From Trichormus sp. NMC-1 (GTDB lineage: Bacteria > Cyanobacteriota > Cyanobacteriia > Cyanobacteriales > Nostocaceae): DNA of 64,000 bases. Where the stretch lies: the NCBI RefSeq assembly GCF_001858025.1, contig NZ_LZQD01000003.1:371692-435691 (forward strand), read 5' to 3'. The notes beneath the pieces are model-generated. The model saw nothing but the letters and a program-made list of their open reading frames with translations, made no database searches and had not been told where the DNA came from. Shown one piece after another: positions 18,907-28,810 of the stretch. The translations under genes were made by a program, and so were the position numbers. Position 1 is the stretch's first letter; the number at the start of each line of letters is the position of its first letter.

Positions 18907-19243
18907 GGTAAACTCCTTTGCGTTTAGCTTATATTGCATAATGACAGGTTTTTGTCAATACCTGTTTCAATCTGGTGGGGTAATTTATAGCCTAAAAGAT
19001 CAGGCCAGAAGAATTTAATACTATTGAATGCAGGTTAATTTCTGAAGAAGACGGACTCCTATATGCGGTTATCCGCAAGATATGAAGATAAACAGAGAAC
19101 AAAAATGGTTGTTTCCAATGTTTTCTTCGAGTGCGATATTTTTCTAATGTTATCTGCGGTTTCTACGATTGTATGTAGCAATAACTACGATTTTGGCAAA
19201 TAACTGCAAATCAAGCTATTAGTTTTTCTAGTGATATATATAA

Positions 19244-19365
19244 CAATACCTTGTCCATTTTTTGTAGGTTGGGTTAAGCGACAGCGCAACCCGACGCATT
19301 TGTTGGGTTTTGTACCTCAACCCAACCTACAAATCAAGACTTTTTTCGATTTGGACAAGGTATTG
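19244..19365. mobile_element. MITE-like element, family C
   Basis: 122 bp with perfect 14-bp terminal inverted repeats CAATACCTTGTCCA, containing an inner inverted repeat GTAGGTTGGGTT... AACCCAACCTAC also seen at 61783-61858. Confidence 0.8.
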
Positions 19366-19414
19366 ATATAAGCAAAACAATATCCGTTAATTAGATGCCA
19401 ACCTCACCAGATAT

Positions 19415-19503
19415 AGCATCTGAAGTACATCTTAGCCCCCTCATCGCTTGCGGGGAGGGGGTTGGGGGTGGGGTTATTGTACCTCATAACACCTGGAAGT
19501 GCT
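19415..19503. mobile_element. MITE-like element, family B, copy 2
   Basis: Core CCCCTCATCGCTTGCGGGG followed by AGGGGGTTGGGGGTGGGG. Imperfect ends AGCATCTGAAGTAC and GGAAGTGCT. The right end resembles the sequence abutting the broken gene at 87-117. Confidence 0.7.
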
Positions 19504-19725
19504 GTAAATTTACTTAAATAATACTTTGGTAACAAATTAAGGCTGTATATTTTTTGTTAAAAGGCGTTCAAACATCCAATCCCCACAAGCTAACCTTTGA
19601 CTCTATAGTTTCTAACTTTTGTCAGATGTTAATGTTTTCACAGTGATGAAAATATAGGAATAATATTTGATTTTTGTTGGCGCAGCCTGCGCTTTGCGCT
19701 TACAAACTCAGTACACCTTATATTC

Positions 19726-19826
19726 CTTCTTTTCTGTTAAGAGTTCCCTGTTAAGAGTTCCCTGCCTCTACGAGTAAATATGCCTACGGCACGCTACCGC
19801 GAACAGGAATCAAACCGGATTTTTAT
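19726..19826. repeat. Dispersed repeat family D, copy 2
   Basis: Near-identical to the 3' half of 14218-14370, with an extra GTTAAGAGTTCCCT duplication. Confidence 0.65.
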
Positions 19827-20045
19827 ATGTAATTACAACAAGTGTTCACAACAAGTAATTATAGCAATAGTATTTGAATTGTGAAAAAATCTAAGTATTT
19901 TTAGGGTGCGTTAGGATTCCTATTTTATTTTTGTTGGCGCAGCCTGCCCTTTGCGCTTAAAAACTCAGTACACCTAAATCTTATCGGATTCTATTCCCTA
20001 TTAACAGCCCCAACAAAAAAGTCATAAATCAAATCAGATTGCTAT

Positions 20046-22025
20046 ATGTCTTCATCAGAAACTTTTAAACAGGAACAGCCAGAATTTCAGACTTCACCTA
20101 ATTTCGAGTTTTGGAGAAGAGTCGGTCTGATCACAGGTGGTACTTTATTTTCAATCGGTATGCTGGCAACTTCTGTTCTTGCTGGAGGACTGATTGGTTT
20201 ATTATTGAGTTCCCGCAATTTACCAAATGTCAAACAATTACAAAATTATTTACCAGCAGAAACAACTTACATTTATGACATCAAAGGCAAGTTATTAGTA
20301 GGTATACATGGGGAAGCTAATAGAAAAGTTGTATCGCTAGATCAAATTTCTCCAAATTTAAAACGAGCAGTATTAGCCAGTGAAGATAGTTATTTCTACA
20401 ACCACCACGGTATTGACCCCGGAGGTATCGGACGTGCTGCATTAGTCAACTGGGTAGCAGGTGGTATCAAGGAAGGAGGTTCTACAATCACCATGCAGCT
20501 GGTGAAAAATATCTTTTTATCTAGGGAGCGTGCTTTAAGACGCAAAATTGCAGAAGCAATATTAGCAATTCGCTTAGAGCAAATTATCAATAAAGACCGA
20601 ATTTTAGAAATGTACCTCAATCAAGTTTATTGGGGTCATAACAACTATGGTGTAGAAACAGCAGCACAGACCTATTTTGATAAATCATCAGAGAATTTGA
20701 CTTTGAGTGAGTCAGCAATGATGGCAGGTTTAATTCAAGCTCCAGAACAATTTAGCCCTTTTGTAAACATGAATTTGGCTCAACAAAAGCAAAGGCAAGT
20801 ATTGGGACGAATGCGGTCATTAAAATGGATTAGCCAGCAAGAATATGATGATGCTCTCCAACAAACAATTAAACTTGGCAAAATCAAGTCATTTCAAGGT
20901 AGTATTTTTCCTGATGTCACCAATAGTGTAACGCAGGAATTAATTAAAAAGTTTGGGCATGATGCCGTTCTTAAAGGTGGAATGCGTGTACAAACCACAG
21001 TATCATCAGATTTGCAAATAAAGGCAGAAGAAACTATCAATAAATGGCATAAAACTCTTGAAAATCAAGGTTTAAGAAAAAATCAAATGGCTTTAGTGGC
21101 AATTGATCCACGCTCTCAATTCATCAAAGCATTGGTAGGTGGTGTAGACTCAAAATCCAGCGAATTTAACCGGGTAACTCAAGCACTGCGTCAGCCTGGT
21201 TCTGCTTTTAAACCATTTGTTTACTATACTGCTTTTGCTAGTGGTAAATTTACACCAGATACAACAGTATTCGATTCCCCAATCAGCTACCCTGATGTTG
21301 AAGGAACTGTCTATTCTCCACGCAACTACGATAATACTTTTAAGGGTGCAATACCAATTCGTAATGCTTTAGCACTGTCTCGTAATGTTCCTGCGGTTAA
21401 ACTTGGCCAAGAGATAGGAATCAAAAAAGTTATTGAAACTTGCCGTACATTGGGAATTCACAGTCCGATGGAACCTGTAACTTCTTTGCCATTAGGTGCA
21501 ATTGGTGTCACACCACTGGAAATGGCTAGTGCTTATGCTACTTTTGCTAACTATGGCTGGAAATCTCCTCCAACCCTCATCGCTCGTGTCAGTGATAGTA
21601 CTGGCAATATTTTACTAGATAATACCCCAAAACCTCAGCTAGTTCTTAATCCTTGGGCATCAGCTGCAATTTTAGATGTGTTGCAATCGGCAGTTAAAGA
21701 AGGAACTGGTACAGGTGCTATTATCAACCGCCCGTCTGCGGGAAAAACTGGCACAACTTCTTCAGAAAAGGACATTTGGTTTATTGGTACAGTACCCCAG
21801 TTAACAACTGCAATTTGGGTGGGAAGAGATGATAATAAACAGTTAGCTCACCGTGCTACGGGTGGAGGTATGGTTGCTCCCATTTGGCGAGACTTTATGG
21901 AAAAGGCGCTTCAAGATGTACCAGTAGAAAAGTTCCAGCCAGTTTCTAAGTTTTCTCGCCCTCAGCCAATTAAAAATACTAAACCAAGCGGATTAAAAAA
22001 ACGGCTGTCTGCTCCGAAAAACTGA
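20046..22025 (+). CDS. Class A penicillin-binding protein (glycosyltransferase/transpeptidase)
   Basis: 659 residues. A membrane anchor at about 26-60 (LITGGTLFSIGMLATSVLAG) is followed by the GT51 glycosyltransferase: catalytic Glu in EDSYFYNHHGID and GGSTITMQLVKN. The transpeptidase has the serine motif QPGSAFKPFVYY, the SRN motif (LSRNVPAVK) and the KTGTTS box. Polymerises lipid II and cross-links peptidoglycan on the periplasmic face (PBP1a family). A 310-bp piece of this gene (20919-21228) is repeated at 23836-24145. Confidence 0.95.
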   Translation: MSSSETFKQEQPEFQTSPNFEFWRRVGLITGGTLFSIGMLATSVLAGGLIGLLLSSRNLPNVKQLQNYLPAETTYIYDIKGKLLVGIHGEANRKVVSLDQISPNLKRAVLASEDSYFYNHHGIDPGGIGRAALVNWVAGGIKEGGSTITMQLVKNIFLSRERALRRKIAEAILAIRLEQIINKDRILEMYLNQVYWGHNNYGVETAAQTYFDKSSENLTLSESAMMAGLIQAPEQFSPFVNMNLAQQKQRQVLGRMRSLKWISQQEYDDALQQTIKLGKIKSFQGSIFPDVTNSVTQELIKKFGHDAVLKGGMRVQTTVSSDLQIKAEETINKWHKTLENQGLRKNQMALVAIDPRSQFIKALVGGVDSKSSEFNRVTQALRQPGSAFKPFVYYTAFASGKFTPDTTVFDSPISYPDVEGTVYSPRNYDNTFKGAIPIRNALALSRNVPAVKLGQEIGIKKVIETCRTLGIHSPMEPVTSLPLGAIGVTPLEMASAYATFANYGWKSPPTLIARVSDSTGNILLDNTPKPQLVLNPWASAAILDVLQSAVKEGTGTGAIINRPSAGKTGTTSSEKDIWFIGTVPQLTTAIWVGRDDNKQLAHRATGGGMVAPIWRDFMEKALQDVPVEKFQPVSKFSRPQPIKNTKPSGLKKRLSAPKN

Positions 22026-22081
22026 CCCAAACCTCATCAAACCTAGTTATACTAAAAACGGTTAATATCTCGACTTTATGA

Positions 22082-22230
22082 GGATAACAAAATTCAAAGC
22101 GAAAACTTCAATAAAAACTCTGCGTAACTTTGTCTTGAAAAGTTTCCTACGCCGGGAAACCCGGCTTCGAGGAACTTTTCGCTGCGTTTACCTCAGCGAA
22201 CCTCTGCGTTTAAAAGGAAATTTTCCAACC
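22082..22230. repeat. Dispersed repeat family E, copy 2, with a 52-bp palindromic insertion
   Basis: Homologous to 17936-18032 except for an extra 52 bp at about 22133-22184. The insert is a hairpin: GAAAAGTTTCCT at the left, AGGAACTTTTC at the right, with GGGAAACCCGG at the centre. Such units are the size of the small dispersed repeats described in Nostoc. Confidence 0.8.
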
Positions 22231-22271
22231 ATTTTTAGGATAATTTCTTTCCGCATTTTCTTCCTGCTTCA

Positions 22272-23711
22272 TCAATACTCACTTTCCCTAAAAGCTAACA
22301 ATTGCTCATCATTTATCCTTCCAGCTTGGTGCAGAGTTGTTACTATTTCCGAAATAGTTAAAACCGAATGACCACAATAACCATTTTCTGTTAACCTATC
22401 TTTTACACCTTGCTCATGATCAATAAAAACCACAATATCATTAATCTTTAATCCCGCTGATTTTAACTTTTCTGCGCCTTCCATTACACTTTTACCACTG
22501 ATGAGAATATCATCAACTACCGCAACTGTTTCCCCGGGATGAAAGTTACCTTCAATTACTCTCCGTGTACCATGCGCTTTCACCTCTTTACGGGGAAAAA
22601 TCATCGGACAATGCAGCCGTAAAGATAAACCAGTTGCTGTTGGTAAAGAACCATAGGGAATACCAGCTATTCTATCAAAAGTGAGATTTTTTAAAATTTC
22701 CTCATAAGCACTGAGAACTTGATTAAAAACTTGAGGATTAGAAATGATTTTGCGTAAGTCAATGTAATAAGGAAAAGTCGCCCCTGAAGCTTGAACAAAT
22801 TCCCCAAACATAATACAGCCAATATCAAAAAGTTGTAAAATCAAATCTTGATGAGGATGTTTATCTTGCACAGAAATATCAGGTAGCCACACTTCACAAG
22901 TAGAAGCATCATGGATAAATTCACTTCTGAATTGATTAATTTCTGTGCGTAAAGATTGAACTTCCTGCGATAAATTTTCACTACCCAACATATCTTGAGG
23001 AACAGGAATCAACAAACCATCACCGTTACCATTTAAACCCGCTGCTAAAATTTGTTTCAGATTCCCATCCTCAGCCCAAATGCTACGCGCCATAATTATT
23101 CTTTCGGGAGCAATTGAGCGAATAGATTTTAAAATTTCCGCATTTGTAGTTCCTACTTCCAAACCTAATTGTTCTGGAGTTCCCCAGTTTTTTGATTCCT
23201 GCACTACCTGCAAATAAAGAGGTGATTTATTGTGAGGATATTGTTGTAAAATTGCTGCACCTGGGTTAGAAGTACAACATAAAATAAACACAGCTTTATC
23301 AGGATAAACCAAAAATGGAGCTACGTGATCTTGTCCAGTATAAGGAGTGAGAGTAATAGCATCTACCTGCCATTTTGTAAATACTGTATTGGCAAAAATA
23401 CTACTAGTATTTAAATCACTGTGTTTAGCATCTAAAATAATAGGAATGTGGGCGGGTATAGAAGCTAAAGTTTTGATTAATAATTCTAACCCAGGAACAC
23501 CCAAAGCTTCATAAAAACCCAAAGTTGGTTTATAAGCACAGACAAAATCAGCCGTTTCTGCGATTATAAATTGCAACCAATTCTCTAAACCTGCAATAAT
23601 ATTCAGTGATTGATAACGCTCAGGGAGCATTTCTGGATTGGGATCAAGTCCTACAAATAGTAAGCTTTGATTTTCGGAAATATTCTTATTTAATTTATCA
23701 ACAAAAAACAT
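22272..23711 (-). CDS. pyrF-pyrE: Bifunctional orotidine-5'-phosphate decarboxylase / orotate phosphoribosyltransferase
   Basis: 479 residues. The N-terminal half (about 1-270) is OMP decarboxylase of the longer subfamily: LLFVGLDPNPEMLP, ILDAKHSDLNTSS (catalytic Lys-Asp), CCTSNPGA, GLEVGTTNAE. The C-terminal half (about 290-479) is orotate phosphoribosyltransferase with the PRPP loop VAVVDDILISGKSVMEG. Together they make UMP from orotate. The order PyrF then PyrE is opposite to animal UMP synthase and is known from cyanobacteria. A pyrC gene is also in the window at 28811-30130. Confidence 0.93.
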   Translation of the reverse strand: MFFVDKLNKNISENQSLLFVGLDPNPEMLPERYQSLNIIAGLENWLQFIIAETADFVCAYKPTLGFYEALGVPGLELLIKTLASIPAHIPIILDAKHSDLNTSSIFANTVFTKWQVDAITLTPYTGQDHVAPFLVYPDKAVFILCCTSNPGAAILQQYPHNKSPLYLQVVQESKNWGTPEQLGLEVGTTNAEILKSIRSIAPERIIMARSIWAEDGNLKQILAAGLNGNGDGLLIPVPQDMLGSENLSQEVQSLRTEINQFRSEFIHDASTCEVWLPDISVQDKHPHQDLILQLFDIGCIMFGEFVQASGATFPYYIDLRKIISNPQVFNQVLSAYEEILKNLTFDRIAGIPYGSLPTATGLSLRLHCPMIFPRKEVKAHGTRRVIEGNFHPGETVAVVDDILISGKSVMEGAEKLKSAGLKINDIVVFIDHEQGVKDRLTENGYCGHSVLTISEIVTTLHQAGRINDEQLLAFRESEY

Positions 23712-23835
23712 TTTAAATTGCCTAATAAATTTTATTTTGCGTTAGAAAATGGTAGAATGAATTGAGTTTTGCGCTTTAGCGAAGTACGAATTAAGTTAGG
23801 ACTCTCTTGCTAGGTTTGATAGGGCTAAAGCCCTT

Positions 23836-24340
23836 ACCAATAGTGTAACGCAGGAATTAATTAAAAAGTTTGGGCATGATGCCGTTCTTAAAGGTGGAAT
23901 GCGTGTACAAACCACAGTATCATCAGATTTGCAAATAAAGGCAGAAGAAACTATCAATAAATGGCATAAAACTCTTGAAAATCAAGGTTTAAGAAAAAAT
24001 CAAATGGCTTTAGTGGCAATTGATCCACGCTCTCAATTCATCAAAGCATTGGTAGGTGGTGTAGACTCAAAATCCAGCGAATTTAACCGGGTAACTCAAG
24101 CACTGCGTCAGCCTGGTTCTGCTTTTAAACCATTTGTTTACTATAAAAAACACCTTCTGCCCAAGCCCTGATTCGCTATGCTCAACAAAATTCCCATCCT
24201 GTCTTCTTAGATAGAGAAGCTGTTACTCAGTTAGGACGCAGGATTGTACCAGCTAACATATTGTATGAAGATGAAACTGGTTTTGTCCGCCACGACCCGC
24301 AAAAACTAGCTAAAGTTTTATTGAAGTGGTACAGTGGAGC
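23836..24340 (+). pseudogene. Chimeric patch 1: copies of PBP and yvcK segments
   Basis: 23836-24145 repeats 20919-21228 (310 bp of the PBP gene) and 24145-24340 repeats 27952-28147 (196 bp, the 3' end of yvcK). I see no mismatches. The two parts join with a single shared A. The 90-codon frame across the junction (from 23899) has no start signals and is not a gene. The left border follows a small AGGGCTAAAGCCCT palindrome; the right border is at the very end of the neighbouring oxidoreductase gene. It could be a real duplication or an assembly artefact. Confidence 0.9.
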
Positions 24341-25074
24341 CCAGCAAACCATTCATAACCCTGATCTTCCCAATAACCTTTAAAAGCTGATAAATGGCTA
24401 GTTAAAGTAATTCTTGTTACCCATTTACTTTGTTTATAACCTAGTTTAATTGGAGAAGCTAGACGCAAAGGCGCACCATTTTCTACAGGCAATTTTTCAC
24501 CATTTTTTTGATAAGCTAACAAAGTTTGAGGATGTGTAGTTGAAGCTATATCCCAGCTTTCATAATAACCATCGGCTGATTCAAAAAAAGCATATTTAAC
24601 ATTTGCTTGCGGTTGAGCTAAAGTAATAATATCACGTAAGCGTATACCTCCCCATTGCACAATTGCAGCCCAACCTTCGACACAAACATGACGAATAATC
24701 ATGGAAGTCAAAGGTAAAGCTTGAATTTCTGCCATACTGAGGCTGAGAGGATTATTCACCTCACCGTCAATAATTAAACGAAATTTGTCTAAATCAATAA
24801 TTGGTGTATTGCGAAAACTATTAATTATTAAAGCTTCTGGTTCAATTTGACTGGCTGAAAATTCTGGTACAAGTTTTTGCGGCTGAAAGATTAATTTTTC
24901 AACTTTTTGATTTAGAGGTTCTGAAAGTTTACCTACTAAATCTTCAAGTGCTGGTGTACCACAGCCACCCAGGAACAAGCCCATACTAGAAATACCTGAA
25001 ATTTGTAAGAATTTCCGGCGGTTAAATCGAGGTTTAACTATATGAATTAGGTCTTTTTTATGAGCATGATTCAT
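24310..25074 (-). CDS. Molybdopterin-dependent oxidoreductase (sulfite oxidase-like), Tat-exported
   Basis: 254 residues. The N terminus has a twin-arginine motif ([11 protein letters not shown]) and a lipobox-like LFLGGCG. The sulfite-oxidase-type molybdopterin domain follows, with the probable Mo-ligating Cys in [16 protein letters not shown] and [13 protein letters not shown] near the end. It probably works with the cytochrome b encoded just upstream. The last residues (after YEWFAG) come from chimeric patch 1 read in reverse, which also supplies the stop at 24310, so the native stop has been replaced within a codon or two. Substrate unknown. Confidence 0.88.
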   Translation of the reverse strand: MNHAHKKDLIHIVKPRFNRRKFLQISGISSMGLFLGGCGTPALEDLVGKLSEPLNQKVEKLIFQPQKLVPEFSASQIEPEALIINSFRNTPIIDLDKFRLIIDGEVNNPLSLSMAEIQALPLTSMIIRHVCVEGWAAIVQWGGIRLRDIITLAQPQANVKYAFFESADGYYESWDIASTTHPQTLLAYQKNGEKLPVENGAPLRLASPIKLGYKQSKWVTRITLTSHLSAFKGYWEDQGYEWFAGLHCTTSIKL

Positions 25075-25192
25075 GATTTAATAACTTCCCCTAATTAAAA
25101 TCTATCACAAAAATTGTGTATCTATTTGATAATGGTCAAAAACTATCTGTGTTTATCTGTGTTTATCTGCGTTCAATTATGAATTCAAAAAA

Positions 25193-25786
25193 CTACCAAA
25201 ACATAGATTCAGTAAGTTTTTCTCCTCCAGCTTTTTGTCCTAAACGCCAATGAATAATTACAAATATTATCACCAATGGCACAGAAGCAAAATGCACAAT
25301 TCTTAATGCTTGCCAATCGCCAAACATATCAACTATCCAAGGAAATTGAGCAGGTTTATACATTCCAATTCCTGTTAATATTGCCAGTAATAATATCGGA
25401 ATAATGGATGTGTAAATAATCCGATGCCAAGCATAAGTTAGACGTTGAGGATTTTGAGTTTTTTGTAAGGCTTTAATATCATTACTTCCCACAAATCTAT
25501 GTCGCCAACGTCGGGTAATTAAAATGTAAAGTCCATACCATAAAAGATTGAGTGAAAATATCCACATCGCGGCAAAATGCCAGTGTCTACCTCCTGCTAA
25601 CCAAGCACCTAAAGTGAAAATAGGCGGAATTTGTAAACCTGCACGGCCACCAAATACAGGATTAGCGTTGTAAATTTGCAATCCACTGGTAAGCATTAAA
25701 AAGAGGCTAATGATATTCAGAGAGTGAAATATTTTAGCGCCTATGGCTTGAGTTGGTAATTTTTGAGGTTTTGCAGGATAATTCAT
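25193..25786 (-). CDS. Cytochrome b/b6-type membrane subunit
   Basis: 197 residues with four hydrophobic segments (IISLFLMLTSGLQIY, MWIFSLNLLWYGLYI, IPILLLAILTGIGMY, VPLVIIFVIIHW) and histidines suited to bind two b hemes (FHSLN, HWHFAAMW, YAWHRIIY, RIVHFASV). Related to the cytochrome b561 / thiosulfate-reductase b family. It lies 118 bp upstream of the Mo-oxidoreductase on the same strand, so the pair is likely a membrane redox module. Confidence 0.88.
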   Translation of the reverse strand: MNYPAKPQKLPTQAIGAKIFHSLNIISLFLMLTSGLQIYNANPVFGGRAGLQIPPIFTLGAWLAGGRHWHFAAMWIFSLNLLWYGLYILITRRWRHRFVGSNDIKALQKTQNPQRLTYAWHRIIYTSIIPILLLAILTGIGMYKPAQFPWIVDMFGDWQALRIVHFASVPLVIIFVIIHWRLGQKAGGEKLTESMFW

Positions 25787-26029
25787 AGAGGTAATATTTA
25801 GGTTTATGTGAAAATTATCTGTTTAAAATTTTACTCTTTTAAAAGCCGAACTGCGTCAACGCTCAATCGCTAAAATGGAAAACCGTAAATGATAAAAAGT
25901 AGAATATTTACAATTTTAAATTGTACCGATAGCGCCGGATCATTGTTTCAAGAGCGACATTTCCTGGAAACAATTGCGATCGCTTTTCCCTAGGCCATCG
26001 CCTCTATTTAATTGGTAACTAGAACTTAC

Positions 26030-26521
26030 TCACAACTGAAACGAAGCCGTTAACGCCACCGCTAAAGCATCCGCCGCATCATCTGGCCTAGGAATTTCAT
26101 CTAAATCCAACTCCCGCATCACAGCATCTTGCACTTCTGCCTTATCAGCATTACCATAATTTGTTAAAGCTTGCTTAATTTGAGCAGGGGTAAATTCCAC
26201 ATAAGGAAGCTTGCGCTGTCCCAAAACTAACATCAGCACACCCCTAGCCTGTGCAACAACGATAGTATTTGCCATACGATAGAAGAATAGTTTTTCAATT
26301 GCTACTAAATCAGGTTGCAACTCCTCCATCAGGGTGTGTAAATCGTCAAATAAAGTACATAGACGCTCTACCATTTCCGTATCGGCCGAAGTCCGAATCA
26401 CGCCAAAATCAAGCATCTTTACCGTTGTGTCTTGTACTTTACCTTGACTTTGTTTCCAAGTAATTGCCCCAAATCCTAAAATTGCCAGTCCGGGATCTAA
26501 TCCTAAAATTCGCTTTTCCAT
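26030..26521 (-). CDS. ruvC: Crossover junction endodeoxyribonuclease RuvC
   Basis: 163 residues. Resolves Holliday junctions. Family acidic residues are visible: GLDPG (first Asp), VAIEKLFF (Glu), and [13 protein letters not shown] (last two Asp). The ATG at 26521 is chosen; a GTG three codons earlier is possible. It stands alone, divergent from yvcK. Confidence 0.95.
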   Translation of the reverse strand: MEKRILGLDPGLAILGFGAITWKQSQGKVQDTTVKMLDFGVIRTSADTEMVERLCTLFDDLHTLMEELQPDLVAIEKLFFYRMANTIVVAQARGVLMLVLGQRKLPYVEFTPAQIKQALTNYGNADKAEVQDAVMRELDLDEIPRPDDAADALAVALTASFQL

Positions 26522-26789
26522 AAAATTCACTGTCTGCCAACCAGGGTGTTTTTTAATACGCGATACTCAAAAATGCTATTGTTGCTCATAGATGAAAAAT
26601 AGCCACAATGAGTATTATCAAGCCAAAATCTCAAATCTCACATTGGTATAACTGGGAATACTGCTAACTTTAAGGACTGGCTCCAAATATAAAGGAATTG
26701 AAAAATCTCATGCTTCCAGCCTTGGTCTTCAAAGCAGGTGGTGTAGAGTTTCTGTTAAACATTGTTTGTCCCACTGTTCCCTATTAGGT

Positions 26790-28163
26790 ATGTCAATCGG
26801 TTTTCTTAGACAAGCCCTCAACGCCCTACAACAACAGTCACATAGCCGCACTTCCCATCGAGTTAACCAGTGGTTCAAGTGGTTATCCCCCGGATTATCG
26901 GTGAAACGCTGGTTACTAATCAGTGTTGGGGGGGTTTTCTTGGCGAGTTTGGGATTGGCTATTTGGATTAAGCTAACCCCCATTTTTTGGGCGATAGAAT
27001 TGCTGAGAGGTTTTCTGGGATTCCTCGCCAACATTTTACCCAACTACATCAGCGGCCCTTTAGTCTTGCTGTTCGGTGTGCTGTTAGTACTTTGGGGACA
27101 ATCCCGCACTCTCAGTTCAATTACTCAAGTCTTAAGACCAGAAGGTGATGATGAAGAACTCATAGATGTGCTATTAGCCCATCGCCGCTTGTACCGGGGT
27201 CCAAAAATCGTGGTAATTGGTGGTGGTACTGGACTTTCGACTTTACTCAGAGGTTTAAAAACCTACAGTGCTAATATTACAGCTATTGTGACTGTAGCTG
27301 ATGATGGTGGTTCTTCTGGGCGTTTGCGTCAGGAATTTGGCGTTTTACCTCCTGGGGATATTCGTAACTGTTTGGCTGCATTAGCAGATGAAGAAAAGTT
27401 ATTAACAGAATTGTTTCAATATCGCTTTCGGGCGGGGGACGGGTTGACAGGTCACAGTTTTGGTAATTTGTTTTTAACTGCCATGACTGATATTACTGGA
27501 GATTTAGAAAGGGCAGTTGCTGCTAGTTCTAAAGTGCTGGCTGTGAGAGGACAAGTTTTACCTGCAACCCTCAGCGATGTCCGCCTCTGGGCAGAATTAA
27601 CAGATGGCCGCCGCATTGAGGGTGAGTCTAGCATTCCTAAAGCAGGGGGAAAAATTGTGAAAATTGGCTGTATTCCTGAAAATCCGCCAGCTTTACCCTC
27701 AGCAATTAAGGCAATTAAAGAAGCTGATTATATTATTATTGGGCCAGGTAGTCTTTACACTAGCTTAATACCAAATATGTTAGTTCCAGAAATTGCTGAT
27801 GCGATCGCAGCAATAAAAGTACCTCGGATCTATATCTGCAATATCATGACCCAACCCGGAGAAACTGACGGCTACACCGTTGGTGAACATATTCAAGCCA
27901 TCGATGCTGCTTGTGGTAACAGAAGGCTTTTTGATGCTGTACTAGTTCATAAAAAAACACCTTCTGCCCAAGCCCTGATTCGCTATGCTCAACAAAATTC
28001 CCATCCTGTCTTCTTAGATAGAGAAGCTGTTACTCAGTTAGGACGCAGGATTGTACCAGCTAACATATTGTATGAAGATGAAACTGGTTTTGTCCGCCAC
28101 GACCCGCAAAAACTAGCTAAAGTTTTATTGAAGTGGTACAGTGGAGCGCAGCATGGGATGTAA
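26790..28163 (+). CDS. yvcK: YvcK/CofD-family protein (gluconeogenesis factor-like)
   Basis: 457 residues from the ATG at 26790; a TTG at 26766 would add eight. Two hydrophobic segments at about 50-70 and 95-115 precede the Rossmann-like domain: [56 protein letters not shown], and [12 protein letters not shown]. YvcK proteins bind UDP-sugars and influence cell-wall synthesis and carbon use in other bacteria. The membrane-bound N terminus is an extension compared with Bacillus YvcK. The last 196 bp of coding are duplicated in chimeric patch 1. Confidence 0.9.
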   Translation: MSIGFLRQALNALQQQSHSRTSHRVNQWFKWLSPGLSVKRWLLISVGGVFLASLGLAIWIKLTPIFWAIELLRGFLGFLANILPNYISGPLVLLFGVLLVLWGQSRTLSSITQVLRPEGDDEELIDVLLAHRRLYRGPKIVVIGGGTGLSTLLRGLKTYSANITAIVTVADDGGSSGRLRQEFGVLPPGDIRNCLAALADEEKLLTELFQYRFRAGDGLTGHSFGNLFLTAMTDITGDLERAVAASSKVLAVRGQVLPATLSDVRLWAELTDGRRIEGESSIPKAGGKIVKIGCIPENPPALPSAIKAIKEADYIIIGPGSLYTSLIPNMLVPEIADAIAAIKVPRIYICNIMTQPGETDGYTVGEHIQAIDAACGNRRLFDAVLVHKKTPSAQALIRYAQQNSHPVFLDREAVTQLGRRIVPANILYEDETGFVRHDPQKLAKVLLKWYSGAQHGM

Positions 28164-28207
28164 TGGAGATGGGGAGACGCGGGGACGCGGAGAAAATTAA
28201 GAGTTTC

Positions 28208-28256
28208 CAATGACCAATGACCAATGACCAATGACCAATGACCAATGACTAATGAC
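28208..28256 (+). repeat. Heptamer repeat providing the tsaE start codon
   Basis: Seven units: six CAATGAC then TAATGAC. The tsaE ATG (28252-28254) is inside the last unit. Each earlier ATG opens a 5-codon frame; the one starting at 28238 ends at TAA 28250-28252, overlapping the tsaE ATG as TAATG. Confidence 0.88.
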
Positions 28257-28689
28257 TAAAATTTTTCTTCCTGATAAAGAGGCCACACAGCAGTTAGGTA
28301 TTACCCTGGGAGAAACCCTAGCTGCTGGAAGTGTCATATTACTAGAAGGTGATTTAGGTGCTGGTAAAACTACCTTGGTGCAAGGTATTGGCAAGGGTTT
28401 GGGTATCACTGACTCTATTGTCAGTCCTACTTTTACCCTGATTAATGAATACACAGAAGGACGCATCCCCCTTTATCATCTAGATTTATATCGCCTAGAA
28501 CCTCAAGAAGTCACAGGTTTGAACTTGGAAAGCTACTGGGAAGGTATGGAAGTAACACCAGGAATTGTCGCTATTGAGTGGGCAGAACGAATGCCCTACA
28601 AGCCCGATAGTTATCTGATTGTGCGTTTGATGTATGGGCAAGAAGGCACTCGTCAAGCAGAAATTACTACAGTTAATTGTCAGATATAG
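28252..28689 (+). CDS. tsaE: tRNA threonylcarbamoyladenosine biosynthesis ATPase TsaE
   Basis: 145 residues. P-loop ATPase that assists TsaB/TsaD in t6A37 modification of tRNA. Walker A GDLGAGKTTLVQGIGKG near residue 35, SPTFTLINEY near 60, LYHLDLYRL near 75, and IEWAERMP near 105 are family motifs. Length is typical. No purine-rich ribosome site precedes the ATG; the region upstream is a heptamer repeat. Confidence 0.93.
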   Translation: MTKIFLPDKEATQQLGITLGETLAAGSVILLEGDLGAGKTTLVQGIGKGLGITDSIVSPTFTLINEYTEGRIPLYHLDLYRLEPQEVTGLNLESYWEGMEVTPGIVAIEWAERMPYKPDSYLIVRLMYGQEGTRQAEITTVNCQI

Positions 28690-28766
28690 CCGTGGACAGG
28701 GTGCTTAGGACATCAATTGATAATGAAACTTCCTCTACAAGAGGGTTTTACTCCTGACTCCTGTAC

Positions 28767-28786
28767 GGGCGTATTGCAATACGCCC
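28767..28786. repeat. Palindromic dispersed repeat (GTATTGCAATAC), copy 2
   Basis: Perfect GGGCGTATTGCAATACGCCC between the convergent tsaE and pyrC genes, flanked by GACTCCTG on both sides. It could act as a bidirectional transcript end. Confidence 0.85.
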
Positions 28787-28810
28787 CTTCTGACTCCTGC
28801 TATAAATTTC

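Larger units (their letters stand above)
18907..20045. other. Repeat-rich intergenic region upstream of the PBP gene
   Basis: No gene is visible in this 1.1 kb. It holds a family C MITE (19244-19365), a family B MITE (19415-19503), two direct copies of a 50-bp unit with GTTGGCGCAGCCTGC (about 19671-19721 and 19928-19978), and a family D repeat (about 19726-19826). The PBP promoter is probably within the last 150 bp. Confidence 0.7.

Noticed and set aside
22078-22371. 97-codon plus-strand open frame
   Set aside because: Made of a family E repeat, its 52-bp insertion and antisense of pyrF-pyrE.
23899-24171. 90-codon open frame
   Set aside because: It is a copied fragment of the PBP gene running into yvcK sequence, without its own start signals.
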